Assembly: GCA_001464355.1 (NCBI GenBank)
Contig: LNEU01000015.1
Span: 248,001-312,000, forward strand
DNA length: 64,000 nucleotides
From: Burkholderiales bacterium Ga0077544
Lineage (GTDB): Bacteria > Pseudomonadota > Gammaproteobacteria > Burkholderiales > Burkholderiaceae_D
Direction: 5' to 3'
Shown here: piece after piece, positions 18,446-26,965 of the stretch
Layout: each line of letters opens with the position of its first letter
Position numbering within the stretch: the first letter of the stretch is position 1
Program-made: the position numbers and the translations under genes
Notes under the pieces: generated by a model
The model's input: only the letters and a program-made list of their open reading frames with translations
Databases searched by the model: none
Told to the model about the DNA's origin: nothing

Positions 18446-18772
18446 ATGTCTAGCAATCTACCTGCGGCCATCGCAGCATATTTTTCTGCGGCAAATGCTT
18501 TCGATACCAGTGGCGTGTCGACTTATTTCTCCGAAGACGCAGTAGTACAGGATGAAAAACAAAAGCGACATGGCGTGGCGGCGATACGTGCGTGGATGAT
18601 GGAAACAGGAGAGAAATACGCTGCGGTATCTGAGGTGATCAATGCTGTACCGCAAGGCGATACAGTCGTTGTGTCTGCCAAAGTAAGTGGCAGTTTTCCA
18701 GGTAGTCCGATAACGCTGCAGTACACCTTTACGCTGCGCGACGAGCGCATCGACCATCTCGAAATCCATTAA
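18446..18772 (+). CDS. NTF2-fold/SnoaL-like protein
   Basis: A 108-residue SnoaL-like domain: MSSNLPAAIAAYFSAANAFDTSGVSTYFSEDAVVQDEK, then HGVAAIRAWMMETGEKY, and a terminal strand TFTLRDERIDHLEIH. It has the arrangement of polyketide-cyclase-like or ketosteroid-isomerase-like small proteins. ACGAGGAA precedes the ATG 18446. No catalytic assignment is possible. Confidence 0.8.
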   Translation: MSSNLPAAIAAYFSAANAFDTSGVSTYFSEDAVVQDEKQKRHGVAAIRAWMMETGEKYAAVSEVINAVPQGDTVVVSAKVSGSFPGSPITLQYTFTLRDERIDHLEIH

Positions 18773-18828
18773 TGCTAGCCGGTGTCTTTAGCGATCAAGG
18801 CAACGGCTGACTTCATGTGAATATTGAC

Positions 18829-20106
18829 CTAAGCAATCTTTGCCGGTTTTCGAATCATGAAAATAATCACCGCCGCAAACAGACATGCTGCGCCAGCGGT
18901 ATACAAGGCGGGTGTATAGGTCAGCAGCATCGTGCGCGACAAGCCTGCACCGTAAGCGGCAATCGCACTACCGATTTGGTGTGCCGCAAAGATCCAGCCG
19001 AACACCATGCCTGCACGTTCCTTACCAAATGCTGCACCCGCCAGTTTGACGGTAGGCGGCACCGTCGCAATCCAGTCCAGTCCGTAAAACATGGCGAAGA
19101 TGGACAGGCCGTACAGCGTGAAATCGGAATGCGGCAACCAAAACAAGGACAAGCCGCGCAAGCCGTAATACCAAAATAGCAGCTTGCGGTTGTCATAGCG
19201 ATCAGACAACCAGCCAGACAGTATGGTCCCGACAAAATCGAAGGCACCCATCATCGCCAGCATGCCGGCAGCTGGAATCGCTGCCATGCCGTAATCGCCA
19301 CACAGTGAAATAAAGTGGGTCTGAATCAGCCCGCTGGTGGAAAGGCCGCAGATAAAGAAGGTGCCTGCCAGAACCAGAAAGGTACGATTGCGTGAAACGC
19401 TGGCCAGTACTTTCAATGGCTCGAGCAAGGTCATGTGGGCTGTTGACGCTGGCACAGGCAGCACCACACTTGGATCGGCACCGTAAGCGACGATACCCAT
19501 ATCGTTAGGACGGTTGCGGATCAGGACAAAGGCGAGTATCGCGACCAACGCGCAACAGCAAAATACCGGCAGCACAGCCATGCGCCAACCGTAATGCTCG
19601 ATCAACCACGCGGCGACCGGCAGGAAGATTAATTGGCCGGTCGCGGAGCTTGCAGTCAGCAGGCCGATCACCAAGCCTTTGCGTTTCTCAAACCAGCGAT
19701 TGGCAACAACCGCGCCCAGCACAAGCGCCGTCATACCAGTTGCAATTCCAAGGACCAAGCCCCACAGCATGAACATGTGCCAGAGCTGTGTCATTTGCGT
19801 AGACAGGGCGAGACAAAACGCAACCAGCATCAGAGCAGTGGAGATCACATTTCGCAAGCCGAAACGTTCCATGAAGATAGCAGCGAAGGGACCGATCAGA
19901 CCGAACAAGATGAAGCGCAACGCGATCGCTGACGAAATCTCGTCCGTGGTCCAGCCGAATTCCTTGCTGAGCGGTTGCAGCAGCACACCCGGCAATCCGA
20001 GCGCCGCGGCCGACGTCAGCATAGTCAGAAAGGTGATCGCGACAATCACCCAGGAAAAGTGGATACCTTTGCGGTCCAGCCATCTGGACAATGATTGAGC
20101 GAGCAT
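18829..20106 (-). CDS. MFS transporter (OFA/oxalate-formate antiporter-like)
   Basis: A 425-residue, 12-helix major facilitator. The start FSWVIVAITFLTMLTSAAALGLPGVLLQPLSKEFGWTTDEIS is typical of the monocarboxylate/OFA-like group. The loop 2-3 motif is ERFGLRN, and loop 8-9 has GWLSDRYDNRK. Substrates of relatives include carboxylates. It is second in an operon behind the TetR gene (20768-20175), which likely controls it. A specific substrate cannot be assigned. Confidence 0.88.
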   Translation of the reverse strand: MLAQSLSRWLDRKGIHFSWVIVAITFLTMLTSAAALGLPGVLLQPLSKEFGWTTDEISSAIALRFILFGLIGPFAAIFMERFGLRNVISTALMLVAFCLALSTQMTQLWHMFMLWGLVLGIATGMTALVLGAVVANRWFEKRKGLVIGLLTASSATGQLIFLPVAAWLIEHYGWRMAVLPVFCCCALVAILAFVLIRNRPNDMGIVAYGADPSVVLPVPASTAHMTLLEPLKVLASVSRNRTFLVLAGTFFICGLSTSGLIQTHFISLCGDYGMAAIPAAGMLAMMGAFDFVGTILSGWLSDRYDNRKLLFWYYGLRGLSLFWLPHSDFTLYGLSIFAMFYGLDWIATVPPTVKLAGAAFGKERAGMVFGWIFAAHQIGSAIAAYGAGLSRTMLLTYTPALYTAGAACLFAAVIIFMIRKPAKIA

Positions 20107-20174
20107 GAATTTCCTATGGGTGGTTCAGCAAGGAATTGTTGAGGTGCTTATTGACTGAGCGCTTAAATATTAGG

Positions 20175-20768
20175 TCAGGAATTTGCATCGGCGAGTAATC
20201 GCGTGCGCGCGGCTGACAGGATTTCCTCAGCGATCGCATCGTCATGCGTGGCGCGTGCCAACATCATCGCGCCAACCATGGTGCTCCATTGCGCTAACGC
20301 GATCTTCCTACGTGTCGCCGGATCACTGGATGCGACCAGCGATGCCAGCACTTCCACCAGTTCGGTGGTGCCAGCCAGATAAGCGGCACGAACCGGTTTG
20401 TCTGAAGCCTCACGTGCCACATCAACGGCCAGTGCTGGACCGGGACAGCTATTGCCGATATCCAGGACATTTTTTGATGACAGGTAATTGTCGACGATGG
20501 TTTTCAATGCGGCCTTGTCATCGATCGCGCTTTCCACTCGCTTTTTCCAGCGCTCAACTGCATGGTCGAACGCATTGGCGCAGGCCACAGCCGCCAGCTC
20601 ATCCTTGGAAGAGAAATGCCCGTAAAAGCCGCCATGCGTGAGGCCAGCGGCGGCCATCAGGTCGGCGACGCTGACGCCATTAAAGCCTTTTTCACGAAAC
20701 AGCTTTGCAGAAACATTCTCGATAGCATAGCGGTTCAGGTCGGTTTGTTCTTTGGATACGCGTGGCAT
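20175..20768 (-). CDS. TetR/AcrR-family repressor
   Basis: A 197-residue repressor: N-terminal HTH AIENVSAKLFREKGFNGVSVADLMAAAGLTHGGFYGHFSSKDELAAVAC, then an all-helical ligand domain of the TetR_C type. The frame runs up to 20855; the ATG 20768 begins MPRVSKEQ, the usual start. It is upstream of the MFS gene on the same strand. A perfect-arm palindrome at 20838-20859 upstream is a candidate self-operator. The effector is probably the MFS substrate. Confidence 0.9.
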   Translation of the reverse strand: MPRVSKEQTDLNRYAIENVSAKLFREKGFNGVSVADLMAAAGLTHGGFYGHFSSKDELAAVACANAFDHAVERWKKRVESAIDDKAALKTIVDNYLSSKNVLDIGNSCPGPALAVDVAREASDKPVRAAYLAGTTELVEVLASLVASSDPATRRKIALAQWSTMVGAMMLARATHDDAIAEEILSAARTRLLADANS

Positions 20769-20837
20769 GGCAGGCTTTGAAATAGGCTGGAAATGAGTAA
20801 TGTCTGCGAATAATAGATGATAATAATCATAAATACA

Positions 20838-20859
20838 ATAGATGTTATATATCATCTAT
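20838..20859. promoter_or_regulatory. Palindromic candidate operator upstream of tetR
   Basis: ATAGATG (20838-20844) and CATCTAT (20853-20859) are perfect 7-base arms around an 8-base AT-rich centre, 70 bases before the TetR start. A partial copy, ATAGATGATAATAATCAT, lies nearer the gene. The position fits TetR autoregulation. Confidence 0.6.
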
Positions 20860-21137
20860 AAAATTTATTCAAATTGTCTGTCCACGTTAGATGAAGCCTA
20901 TCCATGAATATGTGGTGGCTGTGCTGCCTTCGTGGAAAAAATGACGTGAGTACGCATCCATGAGGCTGCAGCCCGCCAGTCCGCTAGCCCGAGTGCGCAG
21001 CAAAAAACCGATCAATCTGCGAATTTCATCGCAAAATCATCGGCTTGGTTTGTGGTCTTAGTTAATGCAACGGTAATGCCTGAATTTAAAGCTTGAATTT
21101 CAGCTTGCTGACATGCAGGCAACCGCTTTTCATCAGA
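20860..21137. other. Gene-free stretch between tetR and the maleate-isomerase-like gene
   Basis: About 280 bases between the tetR upstream region and the end of the convergently positioned 21138-21887 gene. No open frame, hairpin or repeat was judged convincing. Confidence 0.5.
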
Positions 21138-21887
21138 TCAGTAATCGCCGGACAAGAGTGCGCCCGCGTTTGGCGCGACGGTTTTCAATCCCAGCTTTTC
21201 CAGCATTTGATACGTCGTACAGGCCGCCGCCGACAGTACTGGCAAGCCTATGCGGTCCTGCACTGGTTGTATGGAGGCGAGCGAAGGCATTTGCACGCAG
21301 GCAGAAAGAACCACTGCATCGCAGTTGGCAAGATGCAGACGTCGAGAAATCTCGATGAGCGCATTTGGATCGCGCGCGCCAACTTGCAGGTTGTCGGCGA
21401 TTTCCAGCGAAATGCTGTCCAGTACTTCAAATCCTTCATGTTCAATATAGTCAATCACCAGTTCGGTAAGTGGCTTCATGTAGGGCGTGATGATGGCAAT
21501 TTTTTTGGCACCGATTTTTCCGAGTCCGTGCACCAACGCGCCTGCGCTGGTGACAACCGGCGCCGCTGCATTGTTTTCCACCGTGCGCCCGTGCAGGCGT
21601 TCTTCCGATACGCGATGATAGCCACGCCCCATGCTCATGATGGCGACAAGGCAGGCGTATCCCAGCACATCGACGCGTGCATCCGATAATTCCAGCGCGC
21701 AGCGATCAGAGTCGGCATCCATGGCTGCGAGCTCTTCCTTGGTCACACGTTTCATGCGCATACGGCTGGAGTGAAAGGTAAAGCGTTCGGGAGCAATGCT
21801 CTCGCGGGCGCGCAAGATGGCGGGAATTTCGGTTTCCATCGTGGTGTTGCTGCTTGGGACGATTTGTCCAATGCGGTAATTTTTCAT
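21138..21887 (-). CDS. Maleate isomerase/arylmalonate decarboxylase-like (Asp/Glu racemase superfamily)
   Basis: A 249-residue two-domain protein. PSSNT (Asn14) is the maleate-isomerase substrate loop. The catalytic cysteine pair appears as GYACLVAIM (Cys79) and SACVQMPSL (Cys197), the pattern of maleate cis-trans isomerase, which converts maleate to fumarate. True arylmalonate decarboxylases keep only the second cysteine. The ATG 21887 (after an in-frame ATG at 21896) gives MKNYRIGQIVPSSNT. It is divergent from the LysR gene at 22107 and lies near the TRAP/malonate cluster. Substrate identity remains inferred. Confidence 0.85.
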   Translation of the reverse strand: MKNYRIGQIVPSSNTTMETEIPAILRARESIAPERFTFHSSRMRMKRVTKEELAAMDADSDRCALELSDARVDVLGYACLVAIMSMGRGYHRVSEERLHGRTVENNAAAPVVTSAGALVHGLGKIGAKKIAIITPYMKPLTELVIDYIEHEGFEVLDSISLEIADNLQVGARDPNALIEISRRLHLANCDAVVLSACVQMPSLASIQPVQDRIGLPVLSAAACTTYQMLEKLGLKTVAPNAGALLSGDY

Positions 21888-22106
21888 GAGGTACACCTTT
21901 CAGACATGCAAGTAATGAAGAGTGCGCGGCTAAATGCGCATTCGAGGAAGATCAATGTCGGCTTGCTTGAACTGTAAAGCTGACGATCCCTGAAGTCATT
22001 TCGTCATGCGTGAGGGGGTGCCTTCGCAAACCGCGAAGGCTGGGATAGTATGCAAGCACAGCGGTATATCGCTCGCATCGCTCGCCATCTCACGAAGGGG
22101 AATGCC

Positions 22107-23015
22107 TTGAATATTGCGCGTTTTGATTTGGTTACGCTTAATCTTTTTGTCGCCATTGCCCGCACAGGCAGCATCACGCGAGGGGCGCATCAAGCCAATC
22201 TGGCGCTAGCTGCGGCCAGCAAACGTATATCGGATCTCGAAACTCATTTCGCTGCAGCCTTGTTCTATCGACACGCGAACGGCGTTACCTTGACCGACGC
22301 CGGGAATGCGTGTTTTCAGCACGCACTTGGTATTCTGCAAGATATGGAGCGCATGTCCGGTGTCATGTCGGATTACGCTTCCGGCGTGCGCGGGCAAGTT
22401 CGCATCTGGGCCAATACATCGGCAATCACACAATTTCTGCCGCTGGATTTGCATGAATTTTTGCGCACCCATGCCGGTATTCGTATCGATCTCGAAGAGC
22501 GCAATAGTGGTGACACCGTTGCCGGTGTGCGTGAAAATCGTACCGATATCGGGATATTTGCGGCGCCAACACCCGTGGAGGGCGTGGCAACATTCAGTTA
22601 CCGCAAGCAGACGCTGGGATTGGTGGTGCCGCTGGATCATCCGCTGGTTGCACGCAAAAAGGTGACGCTCGCAGATGTGCTCGATTACGATTTCGTCAGT
22701 CTTGCGGAAGCGACGTCATTGACAGAACGCTTGCATGCGGAATGCAGTCGCCTGCAGAAAACCTTGAAGCTGCGCACCCAGGTGCGCAGCTTCGATGCGG
22801 TATGCAGGATGGTGCATGCCGGGATGGGAGTCGGCGTAGTGCCGGTCTTGACGCCAGCGCAAGCGCGTGCACTGGGCATACATTTCTTGCGCGTGGAAGA
22901 AGCATGGGCAGAGCGTTCGCTGCTGCTTGCAGTGAGAGATGTACGTGCACTGGCACAGCCTGTGCGTCTGCTGGCGTCTAGTCTCAGCAGTGCTGCTGCA
23001 CTAGCCTTGCTTTGA
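22107..23015 (+). CDS. LysR-family transcriptional regulator
   Basis: A 302-residue LysR protein: HTH LVTLNLFVAIARTGSITRGAHQANLALAAASKRISDLETHF, then a substrate-binding domain (LGLVVPLDHPLVARKKVTLADVLDYDFVSL). TTG 22107 has AAGGGG six bases upstream and gives MNIARFDLVTLNLF; an ATG at 22050 in the same frame would add 19 residues. It is divergent from the maleate-isomerase-like gene (220 bases between starts), the classic LysR arrangement, so it probably controls that gene. Confidence 0.9.
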   Translation: MNIARFDLVTLNLFVAIARTGSITRGAHQANLALAAASKRISDLETHFAAALFYRHANGVTLTDAGNACFQHALGILQDMERMSGVMSDYASGVRGQVRIWANTSAITQFLPLDLHEFLRTHAGIRIDLEERNSGDTVAGVRENRTDIGIFAAPTPVEGVATFSYRKQTLGLVVPLDHPLVARKKVTLADVLDYDFVSLAEATSLTERLHAECSRLQKTLKLRTQVRSFDAVCRMVHAGMGVGVVPVLTPAQARALGIHFLRVEEAWAERSLLLAVRDVRALAQPVRLLASSLSSAAALALL

Positions 23016-23028
23016 TTGCATGCCGGGA

Positions 23029-23691
23029 TCAAGCCGCAAGGTTCGCCCGGTTCGACATGGACGTAATCAGGTCGGTAAAGCGTTGCCCCTGAATCATGAT
23101 GTGATCGCGCAGCAATGCGCTGGCCTTGTCGCCATTGCCTTCAATGATGGCGTTGACCACTGCATCATGTTCAGAAAACGATGTGTTGATACGGTCGCGT
23201 ACGCGCAACTGCAGACGCCTGTAGGGACGCAAGCGGCGATGCAGGGTACGCGCCTGTTCTATCAGGAATGCATTGTGAGTGCCGACATAAATCCAGTCAT
23301 GAAACTCTTCGCCACGATAGAAATATTCATCGGGGTCCGGAGCGTTGCGCGCTTCTTCGCAAGCTTGATGACGCGCCAGCAATTCGGCATGATCGGCAGG
23401 CGACATCCTGCGTGCCGAGAGGCGGGCACAGATGGCCTCGATCTCTGACATCACTTCAAACATTTCCACCAGTTTTTGCGGGCTGATTTCAGCCACGATG
23501 GCGCCCCGTCTGGGACGCATCACGATAATCCCCATTGAATTCAGCTGTATCAAGGCTTCGCGTATAGGGGTGCGCGAGACGCCGAATTCTGCAGCAAGTT
23601 CGGTTTCATCCAGGTGATGACCGGGCGCGAGCTTGCCGACGGCAATCATTTCTTCGATGGTTTCGCGCAGTACTTCAGAGCGTTTTTTCAT
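23029..23691 (-). CDS. GntR/FCD-family transcriptional regulator
   Basis: A 220-residue regulator. The N-terminal winged helix is LRETIEEMIAVGKLAPGHHLDETELAAEFGVSRTPIREALIQLNSMGIIVMRPRRGAIV, and the C-terminal FCD domain has metal-site histidines in EEFHDWIYVGTHN and a late SEHDAVVNAI. It is divergent from the dctP-dctQ-dctM-mdc operon; the intergenic region contains a GTATAC-centred site typical of FadR-type GntR proteins. It is likely the malonate-locus regulator, a role usually filled by the LysR protein MdcR. The ligand may be malonate or malonyl-CoA. Confidence 0.9.
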   Translation of the reverse strand: MKKRSEVLRETIEEMIAVGKLAPGHHLDETELAAEFGVSRTPIREALIQLNSMGIIVMRPRRGAIVAEISPQKLVEMFEVMSEIEAICARLSARRMSPADHAELLARHQACEEARNAPDPDEYFYRGEEFHDWIYVGTHNAFLIEQARTLHRRLRPYRRLQLRVRDRINTSFSEHDAVVNAIIEGNGDKASALLRDHIMIQGQRFTDLITSMSNRANLAA

Positions 23692-23765
23692 GAGCAGGCG
23701 CTTTGTAAGGGATGGATAAAAAGCAAAATAAATATATAAAACTCATTATAAAAGGGATTTAATTC

Positions 23766-23801
23766 TTGACTGTGTATTCATTAAATGTATTCTTGTATAC
23801 A
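23766..23801 (+). promoter_or_regulatory. Promoter and candidate FCD-regulator operator for the TRAP/mdc operon
   Basis: TTGACT (23766-23771) and TATTCT (23788-23793) are spaced 16 bp, a good sigma70 promoter. The perfect 8-base palindrome TGTATACA (23794-23801) abuts the -10 box, where a bound repressor would block initiation. TGTATACA cores are common in FadR/FCD-GntR operators. The resulting 5' leader to dctP is about 190 bases. Confidence 0.6.
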
Positions 23802-23992
23802 TAAAAAGAAAAGCCAACGATGGGTTTGTTTGGCAATCGCACAACGATTGCAGATGCAAATTTCAGCGTGGTGCGTGGTTAATTGTCAGTCTGTCAGCGC
23901 GGATAGATGCAAGTTTACATATAGAGAAGCGCTTGCTACAGGCAATTCGGAGCAGTTGAATTCTAAAAAAGAAGTTCATACAGGAGACAAAA

Positions 23993-25021
23993 ATGATCAG
24001 TAACAAGTTTCTGAAGTCCACACTATCCTCTGTCCTGATAGGCGCGTTTGCAATGGGATTTGCGGCACCAACCATGGCTGCGACCAAGGTTATCAAGATT
24101 TCTCATCAATTCCCCGGCGGCGATGGCCCTGAAGTCGATTTCCGACATCGTCTGGCGGTCAAGTTTGCCCAGGACGTGGAAAAACGTACTAACGGCGAAT
24201 TGAAATTCGAAATCTATCCATCCGCTTCCCTCGTCAAACCGACCAGCCAGTTTTCTGCGATGCAGACCGGTGCACTGGATATGACTGTGCTGCCACTGGC
24301 GTACGAAGGCGGCAAAATTCCTGAAACCAATCTAGGCCTGATGCCTGCACTTGTAACCAGCTATGAGCAAGGTCTGCGCTGGAAGACTGCACCGATCGGC
24401 AAGGCTCTGAACGATGTCGTCGAAAGCAAGGGCGTCAAGATCATTACCTGGGTCTGGCAAGCCGGTGGCGTTGCCTCCAAGAGCAAATCAATAGTGCAAC
24501 CTGCTGATGCCAAAGACGTCAAAATCCGCGGTGGCAGCAAGGAAATGGACATGATGCTGAAAGGTGCCGGTGGCTCGATCACGAACGTTCCGTCATCAGA
24601 AATCTATAACGCGATGCAAACCGGTGTTTTGGATGCTGCGGTGACATCGAGCACATCGTTGCTGAGTTTCCGTTTGTATGAAGTAGCGAAACAGGTGACT
24701 ACCGCGCGTAAAAATACGTTCTGGTTCATGTTCGAGCCGCTGCTGATGGCAAAAAGCACGTATGACAGCCTGACCCCGGCACAGCAAAAAATCGTGATGG
24801 AAGTCGGTGTCAGTCTGGAAAAATTTGCGATGGAAGAATCAAAGAAGGATGACGTTCGTCTGGGCGAGGTATATGCCAAAAATGGCGCGACGGCATCGGA
24901 TATGGATGATGCCGCTTTTGCAAAATGGCGCGAACTTGCCAAACAGACTGCGTGGAAAAGCTTTGCTGAAAACGTAAAGAACGGTCAACAATTGCTCGAC
25001 ATGGCACAGGCCGTCAAGTAA
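23993..25021 (+). CDS. dctP: TRAP transporter solute-binding protein (DctP type)
   Basis: A 342-residue periplasmic binding protein. The signal peptide covers residues ~1-31 (SSVLIGAFAMGFAAPTMA, cleavage after AMA). The mature part has the DctP pattern: KISHQFPGGDGPEVDFRHRLAVKFAQDVEKRT, LKFEIYPSASLVKPTSQFSAMQTGALDM, and DVKIRGGSKEMDMMLKGAGGS containing the conserved Arg of the carboxylate site. It starts an operon that passes through dctQ-dctM into malonate decarboxylase genes, so malonate is the likely ligand. It follows a 190-base leader and is closed by a hairpin. Confidence 0.92.
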   Translation: MISNKFLKSTLSSVLIGAFAMGFAAPTMAATKVIKISHQFPGGDGPEVDFRHRLAVKFAQDVEKRTNGELKFEIYPSASLVKPTSQFSAMQTGALDMTVLPLAYEGGKIPETNLGLMPALVTSYEQGLRWKTAPIGKALNDVVESKGVKIITWVWQAGGVASKSKSIVQPADAKDVKIRGGSKEMDMMLKGAGGSITNVPSSEIYNAMQTGVLDAAVTSSTSLLSFRLYEVAKQVTTARKNTFWFMFEPLLMAKSTYDSLTPAQQKIVMEVGVSLEKFAMEESKKDDVRLGEVYAKNGATASDMDDAAFAKWRELAKQTAWKSFAENVKNGQQLLDMAQAVK

Positions 25022-25037
25022 ATCCCGTCGAATCAAA

Positions 25038-25069
25038 AATGCCTGCAATCTCGATTGCGGGCATTTTTT
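25038..25069 (+). terminator. Intercistronic terminator/attenuator hairpin between dctP and dctQ
   Basis: AATGCC plus GCAAT (25038-25049) pair with ATTGC plus GGCATT (25054-25065), with one G-U pair and a CTCG loop, followed by a six-T tract (25064-25069). It lies between the stop of dctP and the ribosome site of dctQ. It is likely to let part of the transcripts end here, giving extra binding protein relative to membrane subunits. Confidence 0.8.
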
Positions 25070-25081
25070 CAGGAAATTCAT

Positions 25082-25618
25082 ATGACTAATTTGATTCGAC
25101 TCATGGGCAACGGTTTGCGTACCTTCAACCGCTGGATGGCAATACTCTCAGCCTTGTTGATTGTGACTGCGACACTGGCCCTGGTTTACGAGGTACTGAC
25201 CCGTTATTACTTTCGCATCGCCAATGACTGGATGATCGAGTTTTGTATTTATCTTTTGATCGCCGCGACTTTTCTGGCCGCTGCTTATACGCAGGCCGAG
25301 CGAGGTCATGTGGGCATTGAAGTGCTGGATGAAGTGATGTCGCCTAAATGGAACCGTTATCGGCTTTTATTGGGTGATTTTCTGTCGCTCATCGTGGTGT
25401 TTTTTATCGCACGTAATGCCTGGCACTACTCATGGAATGCTTACCAACAAGGCTGGACCACCAGTTCTACATGGGCACCTGCCTTATGGATACCGTATTT
25501 TTTCATGGCGTTTGGTTTAAGTACGATGGGTTTGCAGATGGCGCTGCAGATTATCGAAACATTTGCCAATCGTGCCTCGCATGAAAAGCATCAAGAACAA
25601 AATCTGCTGGGAGCCTAA
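25082..25618 (+). CDS. dctQ: TRAP transporter small membrane subunit (DctQ type)
   Basis: A 178-residue, four-helix inner-membrane subunit. Recognisable features are FNRWMAILSALLIVTATLALVYEVLTRYYF, NDWMIEFCIYLLIAATFLAAAYTQAERGHVGIEVLDE and the later GWTTSSTWAPALWIPYF, standard for DctQ. AGGAAATTCAT precedes the ATG 25082, and the in-frame codons back to 25055 fall in the terminator. It abuts dctM: the dctQ stop at 25616-25618 is followed directly by dctM ATG. Confidence 0.9.
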   Translation: MTNLIRLMGNGLRTFNRWMAILSALLIVTATLALVYEVLTRYYFRIANDWMIEFCIYLLIAATFLAAAYTQAERGHVGIEVLDEVMSPKWNRYRLLLGDFLSLIVVFFIARNAWHYSWNAYQQGWTTSSTWAPALWIPYFFMAFGLSTMGLQMALQIIETFANRASHEKHQEQNLLGA

Positions 25619-26965
25619 ATGGGTACCTTGGAACTTGGATTACTTTATCTTGGCGTTACCCTGATCTTGCTGTTTTCGGGGATGCCGATTGCGTTTGCAC
25701 TGGGCGCGAGCGCGCTCGGTTTCATGTATTTTTTCATGCCGCGCATGAACCTGGAATTGCTGGCAGAAACCTTGTACGGCGAGCTGGATAACTTCACGCT
25801 ATTGACGATTCCGCTGTTCATCATCATGGGAGCCGCCATAGGCAAGACCAGGGCGGCTGTCGATCTGTATGAGTCTGCATATCGATGGATGCATAAAATG
25901 CCAGGCTCGCTGGGTGTTGCTAATGTGATCGGTTGTACAGTTTTTGCGGCATTGTGCGGATCCAGTCCTGCGACGTGTGCTGCGATCGGCGGCATGGGTA
26001 TTCCTGAAATGCGCAAGCGCGGTTATTCAGATGCGCTGGCAACTGGATTGATTGCGGCTGGCGGCACGCTGGGCATTCTGATCCCGCCATCGATCACCCT
26101 GATCATCTATGGCTTGATTACTGAACAGTCTATCGGCAAGCTGTTTTTGGCCGGCATTATTCCCGGTTTGTTACTGGCGTTTTTCTTTGCGGCCTATGTC
26201 GTGTATCGCGCATCCAAGGATATACGTCTGGCGAATGAGGCATTGGCAGCGGGGACTGTCGCCGTACATACCGCACCGATAGTTGAAAATTACAGCTGGC
26301 GTGAACGCTTTGAAGTGTTGCCGCGCTTGCTACCTTTCGTGATCCTGATCGCCGTCATCATGTACGCGATGTATGGCGGTATCGGTACACCGTCCGAGAT
26401 CGCCGGTATTGGTGCCTTCGGTGCGATGCTGCTGGTGGTGCTGGTGTACAAATGCTACCGCTGGATGGATGTGCGCGCGATTTTTCTCGGCACGGCCAAA
26501 GAGTCATGCATGATCATGATGATCATTGCGATGGCCTTTTTGTTCACTTATGTGATGAGTTATCTGCGCATCACGCAGAGTGCAGCAGAATGGCTGGCTG
26601 CGCTGGAAATGTCGAAGTGGGCGTATCTGTTCTGGGTCAATATTCTGTTGCTGGTGCTTGGTTGCTTCTTGCCGCCGGTCGCCATCATCCTGATGGTGAC
26701 ACCGGTCATCCTGCCGGGCATTATCGCCAACGGTTTCGATCCTATCTGGTTCGGTATTGTATTGACGATCAATATGGAACTCGGATTGATTACGCCGCCG
26801 GTCGGGCTGAATCTGTTTGTCATCAAGGGCATCTCGCCCGATATCAAGAACCGTGAAATTCTCAAAGGCGTTATTCCCTTCATTTGGATCATGATTGCGT
26901 TCATCGCCTTGCTTGCTGTATTTCCGGAAATCGTCACCTATTTGCCTAATAAAGTAGGATCGTAA
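25619..26965 (+). CDS. dctM: TRAP transporter large membrane subunit (DctM type)
   Basis: A 448-residue membrane subunit with ~12 helices. Family motifs include SGMPIAFALGASALGFMYF, GAAIGKTRAAVDLYESAYRWMHKMPGSLGVANVIGCTVFAALCGSSPATCAAIG, PPSITLIIYG and GLITPPVGLNLFVIKGI. It couples sodium-driven transport to the DctP-bound ligand. Its TAA overlaps the mdcA ATG (TAATG), tying transport to decarboxylation. Confidence 0.93.
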   Translation: MGTLELGLLYLGVTLILLFSGMPIAFALGASALGFMYFFMPRMNLELLAETLYGELDNFTLLTIPLFIIMGAAIGKTRAAVDLYESAYRWMHKMPGSLGVANVIGCTVFAALCGSSPATCAAIGGMGIPEMRKRGYSDALATGLIAAGGTLGILIPPSITLIIYGLITEQSIGKLFLAGIIPGLLLAFFFAAYVVYRASKDIRLANEALAAGTVAVHTAPIVENYSWRERFEVLPRLLPFVILIAVIMYAMYGGIGTPSEIAGIGAFGAMLLVVLVYKCYRWMDVRAIFLGTAKESCMIMMIIAMAFLFTYVMSYLRITQSAAEWLAALEMSKWAYLFWVNILLLVLGCFLPPVAIILMVTPVILPGIIANGFDPIWFGIVLTINMELGLITPPVGLNLFVIKGISPDIKNREILKGVIPFIWIMIAFIALLAVFPEIVTYLPNKVGS

